64,000 nt of DNA from Brachybacterium saurashtrense (GCF_003355475.1 NZ_CP031356.1:124001-188000), one strand, 5' to 3'. Counted from the stretch's first letter, positions 35,981 to 45,109 are shown. Numbers and translations are program-made. The notes: a model not told the origin generated them from the sequence alone.

Positions 35981-36258
35981 AGGCGGTCCTCGCGCAGCTC
36001 ATCGAGGAACTCGCCCGCGCTCCCGGGCGTCTGCGCCCGGGGGATGCCCAACGCCGTCCAGCCGCCCCGTCGCCGTGCCGGCCGGGTGATCGCCAGGCGC
36101 GGCGACGGGGCGTCGACCGGCACGATCCTGCCCACCAGGGTGCCGCTGTTGGTGAGCTCGAAGGAGTGCCCCTCGCTCACCGCGCGCAGCACCCTGCCGG
36201 ACTCGTTGCGCAGCTCGCGCTGCGAGAGGCGCCGGGACGGGGCGGGCTCGGAGGTCAT
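35977..36258 (-). CDS. vapB: Phd/YefM-type antitoxin of the VapC toxin
   Basis: The 93-residue protein has the Phd/YefM N-terminal DNA-binding fold: RLSQRELRNESGRVLRAVSE, then GHSFELTNSGTLVGRIVPV. The C-terminal segment AGEFLDELREDRL is the likely toxin-neutralising helix. It should bind its own promoter and VapC. TACAGT lies six bases before the ATG with no Shine-Dalgarno, so the antitoxin message may be leaderless. That could make its translation less dependent on standard initiation under stress; this last point is inference. Confidence 0.9.
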   Translation of the reverse strand: MTSEPAPSRRLSQRELRNESGRVLRAVSEGHSFELTNSGTLVGRIVPVDAPSPRLAITRPARRRGGWTALGIPRAQTPGSAGEFLDELREDRL

Positions 36259-36312
36259 GGCGCCACTGTAGCGCGGGTGCTACGCGTTGTCACCGTCCAT
36301 GGCATCCCGGCG

Positions 36313-39171
36313 TCACCGCGTCACGGCCTCCAGCAGCTCGAGCACGTGCCGGTAGCTCTTCCCGGTCGCGGCCTGCATGCCCAGCTCGCAGGTGCGGTTG
36401 GCGGAGACGTACCACTCGGTCTCCCGCAGCGCGACCTCCGCGGCCTCGGCCGCGGTGGCGGAGGCGGTGAGCTCGGGGTGCAGCATGCCGCGGTCCCCGG
36501 CGTAGCCGCAGCAGCCCCAGGCCACGGGCACCACCACCTCCGCCGCGCACGCCTCGGCAATCGCCGTCAGATCCTCGGTGGCGCCGAGGTGCGTGGTCGA
36601 GCAGGTGGGGTGCACGGTCGCCGACGCCGCCTGCTCCCGCACCTCGAGCCGGTCCAGCAGGTGGCCGCGCACGAACGTCACCGCGTCGAGCACCTCGATG
36701 CCGGTGCCCGCGAGCGCGTCGAGGATCCCCTCCGTGCAGCTGGCCGCGTCGACCACCACGGGCAGGCGCCCGCCCTCGCTCGCCGCGCCCAGGGCGGTGC
36801 GCAGGCGCTCGTGCATCCGCTGCTTCGCCGCGGTCATGCCCTTCGAGGAGAAGGGGGTGCCGCAGCACAGCGAGGCGGCGTCGTCCGGGACGGCCAGGCG
36901 CATGCCGGCGCGCTCGGCGAGCAGGGCGAGCGCGGCGGGCACCCCGGCGGCCGTGGCCGGCGCGGAGGACGCGCCGGGGGAGCCGCCCGCGCCCGTGTCG
37001 GACCCGCATCCGCAGCCGCCGCCGCAGCCGCCTGCGCCGCTCCCGCCCCCGTCGGCCGCGCCGAACATCGTGTGCACGCAGGCCGGCAGGTACACCGCGG
37101 CGACCTCGGCCGAGGCCCGGCCGCGCCCGCCGCCGCGCCGCACCGCCCCGCCGTGCCGCGGCAGCTCGGGCCGGTAGTCGGGCACCAGGTCCGGGCCCAG
37201 CAGCGCCCGCGCCGCCCCGGTCGCGGCGCGCGGCAGCGCCGCCGGCAGCGCCCCCGCCGCCCCCATCGCGGCGGAGGCGCCGCGGGTGAGCAGGTCCCAC
37301 TGCCCGGCCGCCGCGGACCATGCCGCGTTCGCCGCGGCGCCGTTCTCCTCCGCGCGCAGCCGGCGCACCAGGTCCCCGGTGTTGATGCCCACCGGGCAGG
37401 TGGTCACGCACATCCCGTCGGCCGCGCAGGTCTGCAGTCCCTGGTAGTCGTAGGCCTCCCGGATCGCGGCCGCGGCGGCGTGGTCGCCGCGCTGCGCGGC
37501 CAGCGCCGCGTCCCGCCGCAGCACGATCCGCTGGCGCGGGGTGAGGGTGAGGTCCTTCGAGGGGCACACCGGCTCGCAGTAGCCGCACTCCACGCAGCGA
37601 TCGGCCTCCTCCTCGATGCCCACCACCGGCTTCAGGTCCCGCATGTGGGCGGTGGGGTCGTCGGTCAGCACCACGCCGGGGTTGAGGATCCCGGCCGGGT
37701 CCACCAGCGCCTTCAGCTCCCGCATCACGCCGTACAGCATCGGCCCGTACTGCCGCTGGACGAACGGGGCCATCACCCGGCCGGTGCCGTGCTCTGCTTT
37801 GAGGTTCCCGCCGCGGCCCAGGATCAGCTCCACCATGTCCTCGGTGAACGCCTCGAGCCGGTGCCCGCCGTCCCCCAGCTGCTCGTTGAGCAGGAAGTGG
37901 ATGTTGCCGTCCTTGGCGTGCCCGAAGATCACCGATTCGTCGTAGCCGTGGCGGTCGAACAGCTCCTGCAGCCCGCGGCAGGTGGCCTCCAGCGCCGGCA
38001 CCGGCACCACCACGTCCTCCAGCAGGGCGGTGGACCCTGCCGGTCGCGCCCCCGCGACCGCGGCGTACAGCCCCTTGCGGGTGGTCCACATCGCCGCCCG
38101 GCGCGTCGCGTCCGTAGTCATCTCGAACGGGGCGGCCAGGCTCAGCGCGTTCGCGAGGGCGTCGGCGTCGGCGGCCTTCTGCGCGAGGGCCTCGGCCTCG
38201 TCGGCCCGGTGCTCCACCAGCAGCGCCGCCGGGGAGCCGGCCCCCAGGCCCCGGATCTCCTGGGGCGCGCCGGGCAGCTGCCGCGCCACCTCGAGCGAGC
38301 GGGCGTCCATCAGCTCCGCGGTCGCGAAGCCGGCGCCCACCACCTCGGGCAGGGCCGCGGTCGCCGCCTGCAGGGAGGGGAGCACCAGCAGACCGGTGGC
38401 GATGTGCCGCTGGATCCGCACGGTGCGGAACACCGCCGAGGAGACGAAGGCGAGGGTGCCCTCGGATCCCACCACCAGGTGGGCGAGGATCTGGGCGGGG
38501 GTGTCGAAGTCCAGCAGGGCGTTCAGGCCGTAGCCCATCGTGTTCTTCATCGCGAAGCGCTCGCGCAGCACGCGGGTGGCCTCCGCATCGCCGCGCACCC
38601 GGTCCCGCAGGCGCAGCAGCCCCGCATGCAGCGCGGGCTCGTCACGCCGCAGGCGCGCGTCGGCCCCCTCGAGTCCCGTGTCCACCACGGTGCCGCCGGG
38701 CAGCACGCACCGCAGCGACTCGAGCGTGCGGTACGAGTTCTCCGCGATCCCCGCCGCCATGCCGGAGGAGTTGTTCGCGATCACCCCGCCGATCGTGCAC
38801 GCCACCTCGCTGGCCGGGTCCGGTCCCAGGCGGCGCCCGTGCCGCAGCAGCTGCGCGTTGACCTGCCGCAGCGTCGCGCCCGGCCCCACCCGCACCCGTG
38901 CCCCGCCGTCCAGCACCTCGATCGCGCGGAAGCCGCGGCGCACGTCGGCCAGCACGCTGTCGCTCTGCCCCTGCCCGGAGAGGCTGGTCCCGCCGGAGCG
39001 GAAGGTCAGCGGCCGACGGGTGCGCGTCGCCTCCCGCAGCAGCGCCACCACCTCCGCCTCGCTCGCCGGGGCGGTGACCGCCTCCGGCAGCAGCAGGTAG
39101 TGGGAGGCGTCGTGCGCGAGGGCGTGACGGGCCACGAGGTCGGTGTCCAGCAGCGGCGGTGCAACGGTCAT
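36313..39171 (-). CDS. FAD/Fe-S D-lactate or glycolate dehydrogenase (Dld-type fusion)
   Basis: The 952-residue protein fuses two parts that are separate in GlcD/GlcF. The first half is an FAD-linked oxidase domain of the vanillyl-alcohol oxidase family: RSGGTSLSGQGQSD, then GVIANNSSGMAAG and VVGSEGTLAFV. The second half has two 4Fe-4S motifs, CVECGYCEPVCPSK (about residue 525) and CAADGMCVTTCPVG (about residue 580), and two CCG-type cysteine motifs (LCCGTPFSSKG and AWGCCGYAGDRG). It would oxidise D-lactate or a related 2-hydroxyacid and pass electrons to quinone. A Gly/Cys-rich insert (GGCGGGCGCGSDTGAGG) sits at about residues 703-735. TACCGT is five bases before the ATG. Confidence 0.92.
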   Translation of the reverse strand: MTVAPPLLDTDLVARHALAHDASHYLLLPEAVTAPASEAEVVALLREATRTRRPLTFRSGGTSLSGQGQSDSVLADVRRGFRAIEVLDGGARVRVGPGATLRQVNAQLLRHGRRLGPDPASEVACTIGGVIANNSSGMAAGIAENSYRTLESLRCVLPGGTVVDTGLEGADARLRRDEPALHAGLLRLRDRVRGDAEATRVLRERFAMKNTMGYGLNALLDFDTPAQILAHLVVGSEGTLAFVSSAVFRTVRIQRHIATGLLVLPSLQAATAALPEVVGAGFATAELMDARSLEVARQLPGAPQEIRGLGAGSPAALLVEHRADEAEALAQKAADADALANALSLAAPFEMTTDATRRAAMWTTRKGLYAAVAGARPAGSTALLEDVVVPVPALEATCRGLQELFDRHGYDESVIFGHAKDGNIHFLLNEQLGDGGHRLEAFTEDMVELILGRGGNLKAEHGTGRVMAPFVQRQYGPMLYGVMRELKALVDPAGILNPGVVLTDDPTAHMRDLKPVVGIEEEADRCVECGYCEPVCPSKDLTLTPRQRIVLRRDAALAAQRGDHAAAAAIREAYDYQGLQTCAADGMCVTTCPVGINTGDLVRRLRAEENGAAANAAWSAAAGQWDLLTRGASAAMGAAGALPAALPRAATGAARALLGPDLVPDYRPELPRHGGAVRRGGGRGRASAEVAAVYLPACVHTMFGAADGGGSGAGGCGGGCGCGSDTGAGGSPGASSAPATAAGVPAALALLAERAGMRLAVPDDAASLCCGTPFSSKGMTAAKQRMHERLRTALGAASEGGRLPVVVDAASCTEGILDALAGTGIEVLDAVTFVRGHLLDRLEVREQAASATVHPTCSTTHLGATEDLTAIAEACAAEVVVPVAWGCCGYAGDRGMLHPELTASATAAEAAEVALRETEWYVSANRTCELGMQAATGKSYRHVLELLEAVTR

Positions 39172-39248
39172 GCCTCACGGTAGCCCGCGGGAGAGGCGGG
39201 TCACGAGGCGCGTTCTCACGCGGTGAGGCAGGGCGGTACGGTCGGGGC

Positions 39249-40292
39249 GTGACGGACGCATCCACCTCCCTGGCCCTGTACCTCGACCGACTCACCGCCG
39301 CGCTGTCCACCGCCACCGCGGACGAGGACCCGGAGGCCGTGGCGGTGGACCGCGGCATCATCGGCGGCGCCGACGCGCTGGGCGACATCCCCGCGCTCTC
39401 CTTCCTCTCCGGCGCGCGCGAGGAGCATCTGGGGGCCGCCGTCTGCTCGGTGGACGGCGAGATCACCGCCGCCGGCACCGACCACGCCTTCCCGCTGCAG
39501 TCGATCTCGAAGGCCTTCGCCTACGGCGCCGCGATAGACCTGCACGGCATGGACTACGTGGACGAGGTGGTGGACGAGGAGCCGACGGGCGAGGAGTTCA
39601 ACGCCCTGAGCATCGACCGCCACTCCCGCAAGCCCAAGAACCCGCTGGTGAACATCGGCGCGATCCGCACCCACGCCATGCTGGGCGGGGAGCAGGCCGA
39701 GCGCACCGAGCGCCTGCGCGCCGTGCTCGACGCCGCCGCCGGGCGCCCCCTCGCCCTGCACCGGGAGACCTACCTCGAAGAGCTCGGCACCTCGGACCGC
39801 AACCTGGCGCTGGCCTACATGCTCCGCGCCGCCGGCTCGATGGACGAGGACGCCGCCGAGGTGGTGGCCGGGTACATCGAGGGCTGCGCCGTGCTCACCA
39901 CGGTCACCGATCTCGCCGTCATGGCCGCGACCCTCGCCTCCGGCGGCACCAATCCGCTCACCGGCGAGGAGGTGTTCTCCCGCGTGGCCGCCCGGCAGGT
40001 GCTCTCGGTGATGTTCACCTGCGGGATGTATGACAACGCCGGCGACTGGGTGAGCGACGTGGGCCTGCCGGCGAAGTCCGGGGTGGGCGGCGGCATCATC
40101 GCCGCGCTGCCCTCCCGCTTCGGGGTGGCCAGCTACGCCCCGCAGCTTGACCTGCACGGCAACTCGGTGCGCGGCACCCTGTTCTTCGAGCGCCTCAGCG
40201 CGGACTTCGCCCTCCACATGCTCGACGGCGTGGAGCCGCGCGACCTCGAGGAGTGCGCGCGGGAACTGATGGACGCGGGCACGCACCCGTGA
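39249..40292 (+). CDS. glsA: Glutaminase
   Basis: The 347-residue enzyme hydrolyses glutamine to glutamate and ammonia. It has the serine-dependent beta-lactamase-like glutaminase motifs: the SxxK nucleophile in PLQSISKAF, PKNPLVNIGAI, and the C-terminal MYDNAGDWVSDVGLPAKSGVGGGI. It is about 40 residues longer than the usual 308-residue form, mainly in the N-terminal third (around LSTATADEDPEAVAVDRG). GTG 39249 follows TACGGT (39237-39242) by six bases and has no ribosome site, so it is a likely leaderless GTG start. It is divergent from the FAD/Fe-S dehydrogenase. Confidence 0.95.
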   Translation: MTDASTSLALYLDRLTAALSTATADEDPEAVAVDRGIIGGADALGDIPALSFLSGAREEHLGAAVCSVDGEITAAGTDHAFPLQSISKAFAYGAAIDLHGMDYVDEVVDEEPTGEEFNALSIDRHSRKPKNPLVNIGAIRTHAMLGGEQAERTERLRAVLDAAAGRPLALHRETYLEELGTSDRNLALAYMLRAAGSMDEDAAEVVAGYIEGCAVLTTVTDLAVMAATLASGGTNPLTGEEVFSRVAARQVLSVMFTCGMYDNAGDWVSDVGLPAKSGVGGGIIAALPSRFGVASYAPQLDLHGNSVRGTLFFERLSADFALHMLDGVEPRDLEECARELMDAGTHP

Positions 40293-40347
40293 GCGCCGTG
40301 CGCCCGCGGGCGTGACCCCGGGGAGCACCTGCCCGGGCGGTGACCGC

Positions 40348-40710
40348 TCAGAAGGGAGCGAGCACGTGCACGCTGTCCCCGGTGCGGGGCGAGTCCGGCC
40401 CCGGCACGGCGGTCAGCAGCATCACCGTGTCCTGCAGCGCCTCGACGGACCGCCGCTGGGCGGGCATCTCGTGGAGGTCTCCGCTCTGCAGCACGAACGG
40501 CTCCTCGGCGTTCACGCGGATCGCGCCGCGGAGGATGTAGAGCGTCGCGGGCAGATCGGCCTCGTGCTCGGCCAGCTGGACGCCCTCGCGCAGGGCGATG
40601 ATGGTCTGCCGCAGCGTGCCGGTGTGCACCACGTGCTGGGTGTGGTGGCCGTCCTCCGCCTCGCGGGCGCGGTCGATGGCCAGGGTCATGACGTTCATCA
40701 GTGCGACCAC
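40348..40710 (-). CDS. Small cupin-domain protein
   Basis: The 120-residue protein has a single beta-barrel of cupin type: EGVQLAEHEADLPATLYILR corresponds to cupin motif 1 and FVLQSGDLHEMPAQRR to motif 2. The His in HEAD and Glu are present, but motif 1 has fewer His residues than classical metal-binding cupins, so metal binding is uncertain. The start GTG 40710 has GAGGAG seven bases upstream. Small cupins of this type often act in stress or sugar metabolism; none of that is shown here. It converges with glutaminase. Confidence 0.82.
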   Translation of the reverse strand: MVALMNVMTLAIDRAREAEDGHHTQHVVHTGTLRQTIIALREGVQLAEHEADLPATLYILRGAIRVNAEEPFVLQSGDLHEMPAQRRSVEALQDTVMLLTAVPGPDSPRTGDSVHVLAPF

Positions 40711-40826
40711 GTCGAACTCCTCTGTCCGGGCTCCTCATCATCGGCCCGGGCGCCGGGACAGTCAATGGCGGGGCGCGTCGGTGCCGGTCCCCCGCGAGGG
40801 GCCCGCGGATCGGTAGACTCCCGCCC

Positions 40827-41657
40827 ATGAGTTCCCCGTCGAGCAACGCGCTGGTCCGCCGCCCCTTCGAGGGCCTGCCGAACGAGCAGGACCTGGTGGC
40901 GATGCGCCAGCTGATCCCTGCGGCGACGATGGCGGCGAGGACCACCGAGGAGTACGGCGGGCTCGAGGTCGAGCTCGCCACGATCCTGCCGATGGCCTGG
41001 CCCTCCGTGCGCCGCACCGACGGCTCCGTCACCGTGGGCATCCAGTCCTCGCTCCCCGGCGGCGACCTCTCCCGCGGCCTGGGCCAGGCGATCCGGCTCG
41101 CCGCCGCGCTCGAGCCCGGCAGCCCGGTCACCGCCGTCACGCTGGACGAGGACGCCCCCCGCCTGCAGGACGTGCTCGACCTCTCCGGCGAGTTCACGAT
41201 CGCGGTGCAGGACACCTTCGAGTTCTGGCTGGACCCCAGCGCCGAGCGCACCGGCGAGATCCAGCAGGCGATCGCCCAGGCGAACGAGTCGATCATGCCC
41301 ACCCGGCCCGTCGCGGGCCTGCCCCACGCCTACTGGGTGGACGCCGGCCCCAAGGAGCACGTGCGCTGGGTGCTGGATGCCGACGAGGAGCGGGTGATCG
41401 ACGCGGTCACCCGCCTGCACGCCCGGCGCGAGTCCGCGCTGTGCGAGGGCGCGAAGTACGTGGGCTCCTTCCGCGCCGAGGGCCTGTCGATCCCGGTGTG
41501 GGACCTGCCCAAGGGCGCCGGGGTCGAGGCCGCGGAGGCGGAGGCCGAGGAGTTCCGGGCCCGCTTCGAGGAGGCGCTGGCCTCCACCGAGCCGCTCACC
41601 GCCCTGGAACGTCGCGCCCGCGGCGGCATCGTGGCACGGCAGGTGACGCTGCGATGA
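40827..41657 (+). CDS. DUF5926 family protein
   Basis: The 276-residue cytosolic protein fits the actinobacterial DUF5926 family, which has no known function. Landmarks include PFEGLPNEQDLVAMRQLIPA near the N-terminus, EFTIAVQDTFEFWLD in the middle and PHAYWVDAGPKEHVRWVL. It has no signal peptide or membrane segment. TAGACT (40814-40819) lies seven bases before the ATG without a ribosome site, again a leaderless pattern. The next gene, a family 2 glycosyltransferase, overlaps its stop by four bases, so the two products are likely to be made together. Confidence 0.88.
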   Translation: MSSPSSNALVRRPFEGLPNEQDLVAMRQLIPAATMAARTTEEYGGLEVELATILPMAWPSVRRTDGSVTVGIQSSLPGGDLSRGLGQAIRLAAALEPGSPVTAVTLDEDAPRLQDVLDLSGEFTIAVQDTFEFWLDPSAERTGEIQQAIAQANESIMPTRPVAGLPHAYWVDAGPKEHVRWVLDADEERVIDAVTRLHARRESALCEGAKYVGSFRAEGLSIPVWDLPKGAGVEAAEAEAEEFRARFEEALASTEPLTALERRARGGIVARQVTLR

Positions 41658-43003
41658 GCACCGCGGGGCCGCTGACGGCGCACCGCCCCGAGCGGGTGGC
41701 CGTCGTGATCCCCGCCAAGAACGAGGCGGAGCGGATCGAGGCGACCATCGCCTCGGCACGCCGCCTCGCCGGGGTGGACCTCGTGGTGGTGGTCGACGAC
41801 GGCTCCACCGACGCCACCTCCGCCGTCGCGATGGGCGCCGACGCCCTGGTGGTGCGGCACAAGACCAACCGCGGCAAGGCCGCGGCGATGGCCACGGGCG
41901 CGCAGATGGTCGCGATCCGCGAGGACGCCGAGCGGGCGGACGGCGGCGAGGCCTTCTCCGAGGAGCTGCACGCCGAGCCGCGCACCCCCGGCCACACCGG
42001 CCCGCTGCCCGTGATCGCCGAGGGGGAGTCCCAGCCGCGCGCGATGCTGTTCCTCGACGCGGACATGACCGACTCCGCCGTGGCGGCGCAGCCCCTGGTG
42101 GACGCGGTGCTGCACGACGGCGTGGACATGGCGATCGCGCTGCTGCCCCCGCAGGAGGGCGCGGCGGGTATGGGAGTGGTGGTGCGCACCGCCCGCCGCG
42201 GCATCCAGCGCGCCACCGGCTGGGAGCCCGTCCAGCCGCTCTCCGGCACCCGCTGCCTCACCCGCGAGGCCTGGGAGGCGTGCCAGCCTCTCGCCCCGGG
42301 CTGGGGCGTCGAGACCTCCCTGACGATCGACGCGCTCACCGCCGGATTCTGGGTCAAGGAGATCCCGGCCTCGCTCCGCCACCGCGCCACCGGCAAGGAC
42401 CTGCGGGGGCAGCTGCACCGCGCCGCCCAGCTGCGCGACGTGGTGCGGGCCCTCGCCCGGCGGCGTCACCTCGCGCCGGAGCTCGAGGCGGCGGCGGTCG
42501 ACGGCGTGGAGGAGCGCTCCACCCTGGAGGCCCCGGAGCCGGAGCCGGCCCCGCTGCCCGCCGGTGCCGACGATCACGACGAGGCGAAGACCTGGCGCGT
42601 GGTCCCCGAGCCGGATGCCGCCCAGGAGGCCGGGCGCGCCGAGGAGCGCCGCGCCACCCTCGCCGACCTCCCGGTGCACGGGGAGTTCTCCGACGACGAG
42701 ACCCGCGCCCTGGGCGATGTGGACGTGGCCGAGCTGGACGACCGGCTGCGGGCCCTGCCCGTGGAGGGCGACTTCGCCCCGGACGACGTGGTGTTCCTCG
42801 TGGGCACCGACCTCGAGGCCCTCGGCGAGCGGCTGCGCACCGCCCCGGTGGAGGGTGCGTTCGCCCCCGAGCACGCGGTGATCATCGCCTCCCACCTCGA
42901 GGCGGGAGAGCCGGAGATCCCCGTCTCCGTGCAGCGCCCGCTGAACCCGGAGGAGTACACCTCCCTGGTGGTGCACGCCGCGGTGGAGTCCGAGAACTCC
43001 TGA
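41654..43003 (+). CDS. Family 2 glycosyltransferase with triplicated C-terminal tail
   Basis: The 449-residue protein has a GT-A domain at about residues 14-310: VAVVIPAKNEAERI, VVVDDGSTDATSAV with the nucleotide-binding Asp pair, the metal-binding DAD in MLFLDADMTD (about residue 137), and GTRCLTREAWEAC in the acceptor region. No membrane helices are visible. From about residue 320 the chain is acidic. Residues 339 to about 425 consist of three consecutive 29-residue repeats beginning LPVHGEF, LPVEGDF and APVEGAF. The sugar donor and acceptor are unknown. ATG 41654 overlaps the DUF5926 stop. The product is likely cytoplasmic. Confidence 0.88.
   Translation: MSTAGPLTAHRPERVAVVIPAKNEAERIEATIASARRLAGVDLVVVVDDGSTDATSAVAMGADALVVRHKTNRGKAAAMATGAQMVAIREDAERADGGEAFSEELHAEPRTPGHTGPLPVIAEGESQPRAMLFLDADMTDSAVAAQPLVDAVLHDGVDMAIALLPPQEGAAGMGVVVRTARRGIQRATGWEPVQPLSGTRCLTREAWEACQPLAPGWGVETSLTIDALTAGFWVKEIPASLRHRATGKDLRGQLHRAAQLRDVVRALARRRHLAPELEAAAVDGVEERSTLEAPEPEPAPLPAGADDHDEAKTWRVVPEPDAAQEAGRAEERRATLADLPVHGEFSDDETRALGDVDVAELDDRLRALPVEGDFAPDDVVFLVGTDLEALGERLRTAPVEGAFAPEHAVIIASHLEAGEPEIPVSVQRPLNPEEYTSLVVHAAVESENS
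42668..42928 (+). repeat. Three coding repeats of 29 residues in the glycosyltransferase tail
   Basis: The repeat units start at residues 339, 368 and 397, a period of exactly 29 residues (87 bases). The shared pattern is (L/A)PV(H/E)G-x-F(S/A) followed by acidic residues and LEAL-x-x-RL. The DNA copies are diverged, so the duplication is old. I do not know a named domain with this repeat. Confidence 0.7.
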
Positions 43004-43013
43004 GCCCCGCCGC

Positions 43014-45023
43014 TCAGGCGGTGCGCGCGGTGTCCCCCGCCCCGTCGGCCGGGACCGGGTGCCGCGCGTCGCCGGTGCGCGGCGGCAGCACGGCCGGCAG
43101 GCAGCACAGCCAGATCCCCACGATCGAGGCGACCAGCACCGGGCCGGTGTCGTTGACCGCGTAGCCCAGCCAGGTCCCCACCACCAGCGCCACCCGCACG
43201 GGGTACGAGGCGGGGTGCTCGGCGTCCAGCGCCGCGAGGGACCGCCACCGCAGCCGCCCCGGCATCAGCAGCGCCGCCGAGGCGAGCACCGCCAGCACCA
43301 TCACCACCGCGAGCGCCGGATAGCCGGTGGTCATCGCGATGTTCTGGGCGAGCTTGCGGACGATCACGGTGAGCAGCTCCCCGCTGAGCAGCTCGTCGAT
43401 GAAGCGGCCCAGGTGGGTGCGCTCCTCCGCCGGGCGCAGCCAGTCCAGGAAGGACACCCCCAGCACCGTCGCCGCGCCGCCCGCGCCCAGGGCGAGCACG
43501 TGCCACAGCCGCAGGCGCACCCCCGAGACCAGCAGCGCCAGCAGGCCGAAGGTGGGGATCGTGGCGAGCATCGAGCCGAAGTCCGCGCCCATCGACGGCG
43601 CCACGCACACCGCCGCGACCGCGCCGCCCACCAGCACCGTCCACACCACCCGGGCGCGGGCGGTGCGCACCACCGCGAACAGGCACAGCAGCGCCATCAG
43701 CGAGGCCGCCAGCACCATCCCGAACAGATGGTTCGACAGCCCGTAGAAGCGCCCGCCGGAGATCGGCTGCGCCCCCAGCGGCGAGGCCAGCTGCCAGCGG
43801 GAGCCCAGCGCGGACTCCGCGAGGATCAGCACCGCGATCAGCGCCGCGGAGACTCCCGCCGGGCCCAGCCGATGATGCCGCCAGGGCCCCGCGAGCACCA
43901 CCGCCGAGAGCAGGGCGCAGCCCGCCCAGACCACGCCGGTCAGCGCCAGGGTGGGGGAGTCCGCGCGCCACCAGGGCACCAGCGAGGCGTACAGGCCCAC
44001 CGGCAGCGCCAGCGGCGCGATCGCGGCCAGGGCCCGGCCCGCCGCGGCCGGTCGCGGCCGCCGCGCCAGCGGCGGGACCAGCAGGAGCACCAGGCCCGCC
44101 ACCCCGAGCAGGAACCAGGAGCCGAGCGCGGGCACGGTGGCGCCGTCCACCAGGCGCGCGGCGAGGGAGCGGTCCAGCGCCAGCTGCTGCGGCTGCGCGT
44201 GCTCCGCGCCCCGGAACGGCTGGCCGGGGATCAGCCCGTCGGCCGTCGCGCCGTAGGAGTCCAGCACGGTGGGCAGCACGTCGGTGAGCACCACCACGCC
44301 CGTCTGCTTGGTGGCACCGCTGGTGAGCGCCCGGCCGGGGAGTGCCGAGTCCATCGCGACCTGCAGCCCGGCGGTGCGGGAGGCGACGGCGCCGGGGTTC
44401 TCGGCCTCCTCGGGATGCTCGGGATCGGTGGCGGCGACGGAGACCAGCAGGATGCGGGGCAGCTGCGCGCTCTCGCAGCCGCCGAGGTCCTCGAGCACGG
44501 TGCCCACGGCGTCGTCCAGCGCGGCCAGGCCCTCGGCGCGCGCGGCTTCGTCCCCCTGCGGCACCGACGGGGCGGTGAACTGCACGATGGCCTCCGCCTC
44601 CAGGGCGGGCGCGACCTCCTCGGGGGAGGAGACCTCCGTGCTCGGCACCGGCAGCTGCGCCCACTGGTCGGTGGGCGGGGTGGGGATCCCGCTGGAGCGC
44701 GGCGCCTCCTCGGCCAGGCCCCGGTACCCGGTGCGCAGCGTCTCCAGCCCCTGCCGCTTGGTGGAGACCACCGAGGCGGAGGTGGTGTTCATCGCGCCCA
44801 CCCCGGAGCGGTCGGCGAGGCACTGCAGGTGCGGGGTGGTCTGCGGGTCCACGTCCTCCCAGGTGAGGCCGGCGGTCGCGAGCACCAGGCGCACCGGGTG
44901 CTGCGACTCGGCGGGCCCGTCGGCGGAGGCGGCGGGGAGGGGCAGCGCGGCGGCGAGCGCGAGCACGCCCAGCAGCATCCCGAGCAGCAGGCGGCGCGAG
45001 GCGGGGAGCGGAGCGGGGAGCAC
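43014..45023 (-). CDS. Membrane protein with extracellular phosphatase-like domain
   Basis: The 669-residue protein has a signal sequence (residues 8-35), an extracytoplasmic domain to about residue 290, then about ten membrane helices. The outer domain resembles the alkaline phosphatase superfamily core: TAGLTWEDVDPQTTPHLQCL, then VVLTDVLPTVLDSYG. The metal-binding residues of true phosphatases are not evident, so catalysis is doubtful. GTG 45023 follows TAGCAT by six bases (leaderless pattern). It converges with the glycosyltransferase, with only ten bases between stops, and may belong to the same envelope pathway. The family is otherwise unrecognised. Confidence 0.8.
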   Translation of the reverse strand: MLPAPLPASRRLLLGMLLGVLALAAALPLPAASADGPAESQHPVRLVLATAGLTWEDVDPQTTPHLQCLADRSGVGAMNTTSASVVSTKRQGLETLRTGYRGLAEEAPRSSGIPTPPTDQWAQLPVPSTEVSSPEEVAPALEAEAIVQFTAPSVPQGDEAARAEGLAALDDAVGTVLEDLGGCESAQLPRILLVSVAATDPEHPEEAENPGAVASRTAGLQVAMDSALPGRALTSGATKQTGVVVLTDVLPTVLDSYGATADGLIPGQPFRGAEHAQPQQLALDRSLAARLVDGATVPALGSWFLLGVAGLVLLLVPPLARRPRPAAAGRALAAIAPLALPVGLYASLVPWWRADSPTLALTGVVWAGCALLSAVVLAGPWRHHRLGPAGVSAALIAVLILAESALGSRWQLASPLGAQPISGGRFYGLSNHLFGMVLAASLMALLCLFAVVRTARARVVWTVLVGGAVAAVCVAPSMGADFGSMLATIPTFGLLALLVSGVRLRLWHVLALGAGGAATVLGVSFLDWLRPAEERTHLGRFIDELLSGELLTVIVRKLAQNIAMTTGYPALAVVMVLAVLASAALLMPGRLRWRSLAALDAEHPASYPVRVALVVGTWLGYAVNDTGPVLVASIVGIWLCCLPAVLPPRTGDARHPVPADGAGDTARTA

Positions 45024-45109
45024 GCCCCGATGCTACGGGGCCGGTCCGGGCGGCGAGCCCGGCCCGCACAGGGCCTCCACCCTTCCCTCACGCCCGTATG
45101 GTGGTCCCC

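Noticed and set aside
35881-39183. A 1100-codon open frame antisense to the FAD/Fe-S dehydrogenase
   Set aside because: The minus-strand product has cofactor motifs along its whole length; the antisense frame has none and is Arg/Gly/His-rich.
43014-45023. Lipoteichoic-acid synthase or true alkaline phosphatase
   Set aside because: The fold-like landmarks exist, but the nucleophile Thr/Ser and full metal site are not evident and the topology (domain first, then about ten helices) is opposite to LtaS.
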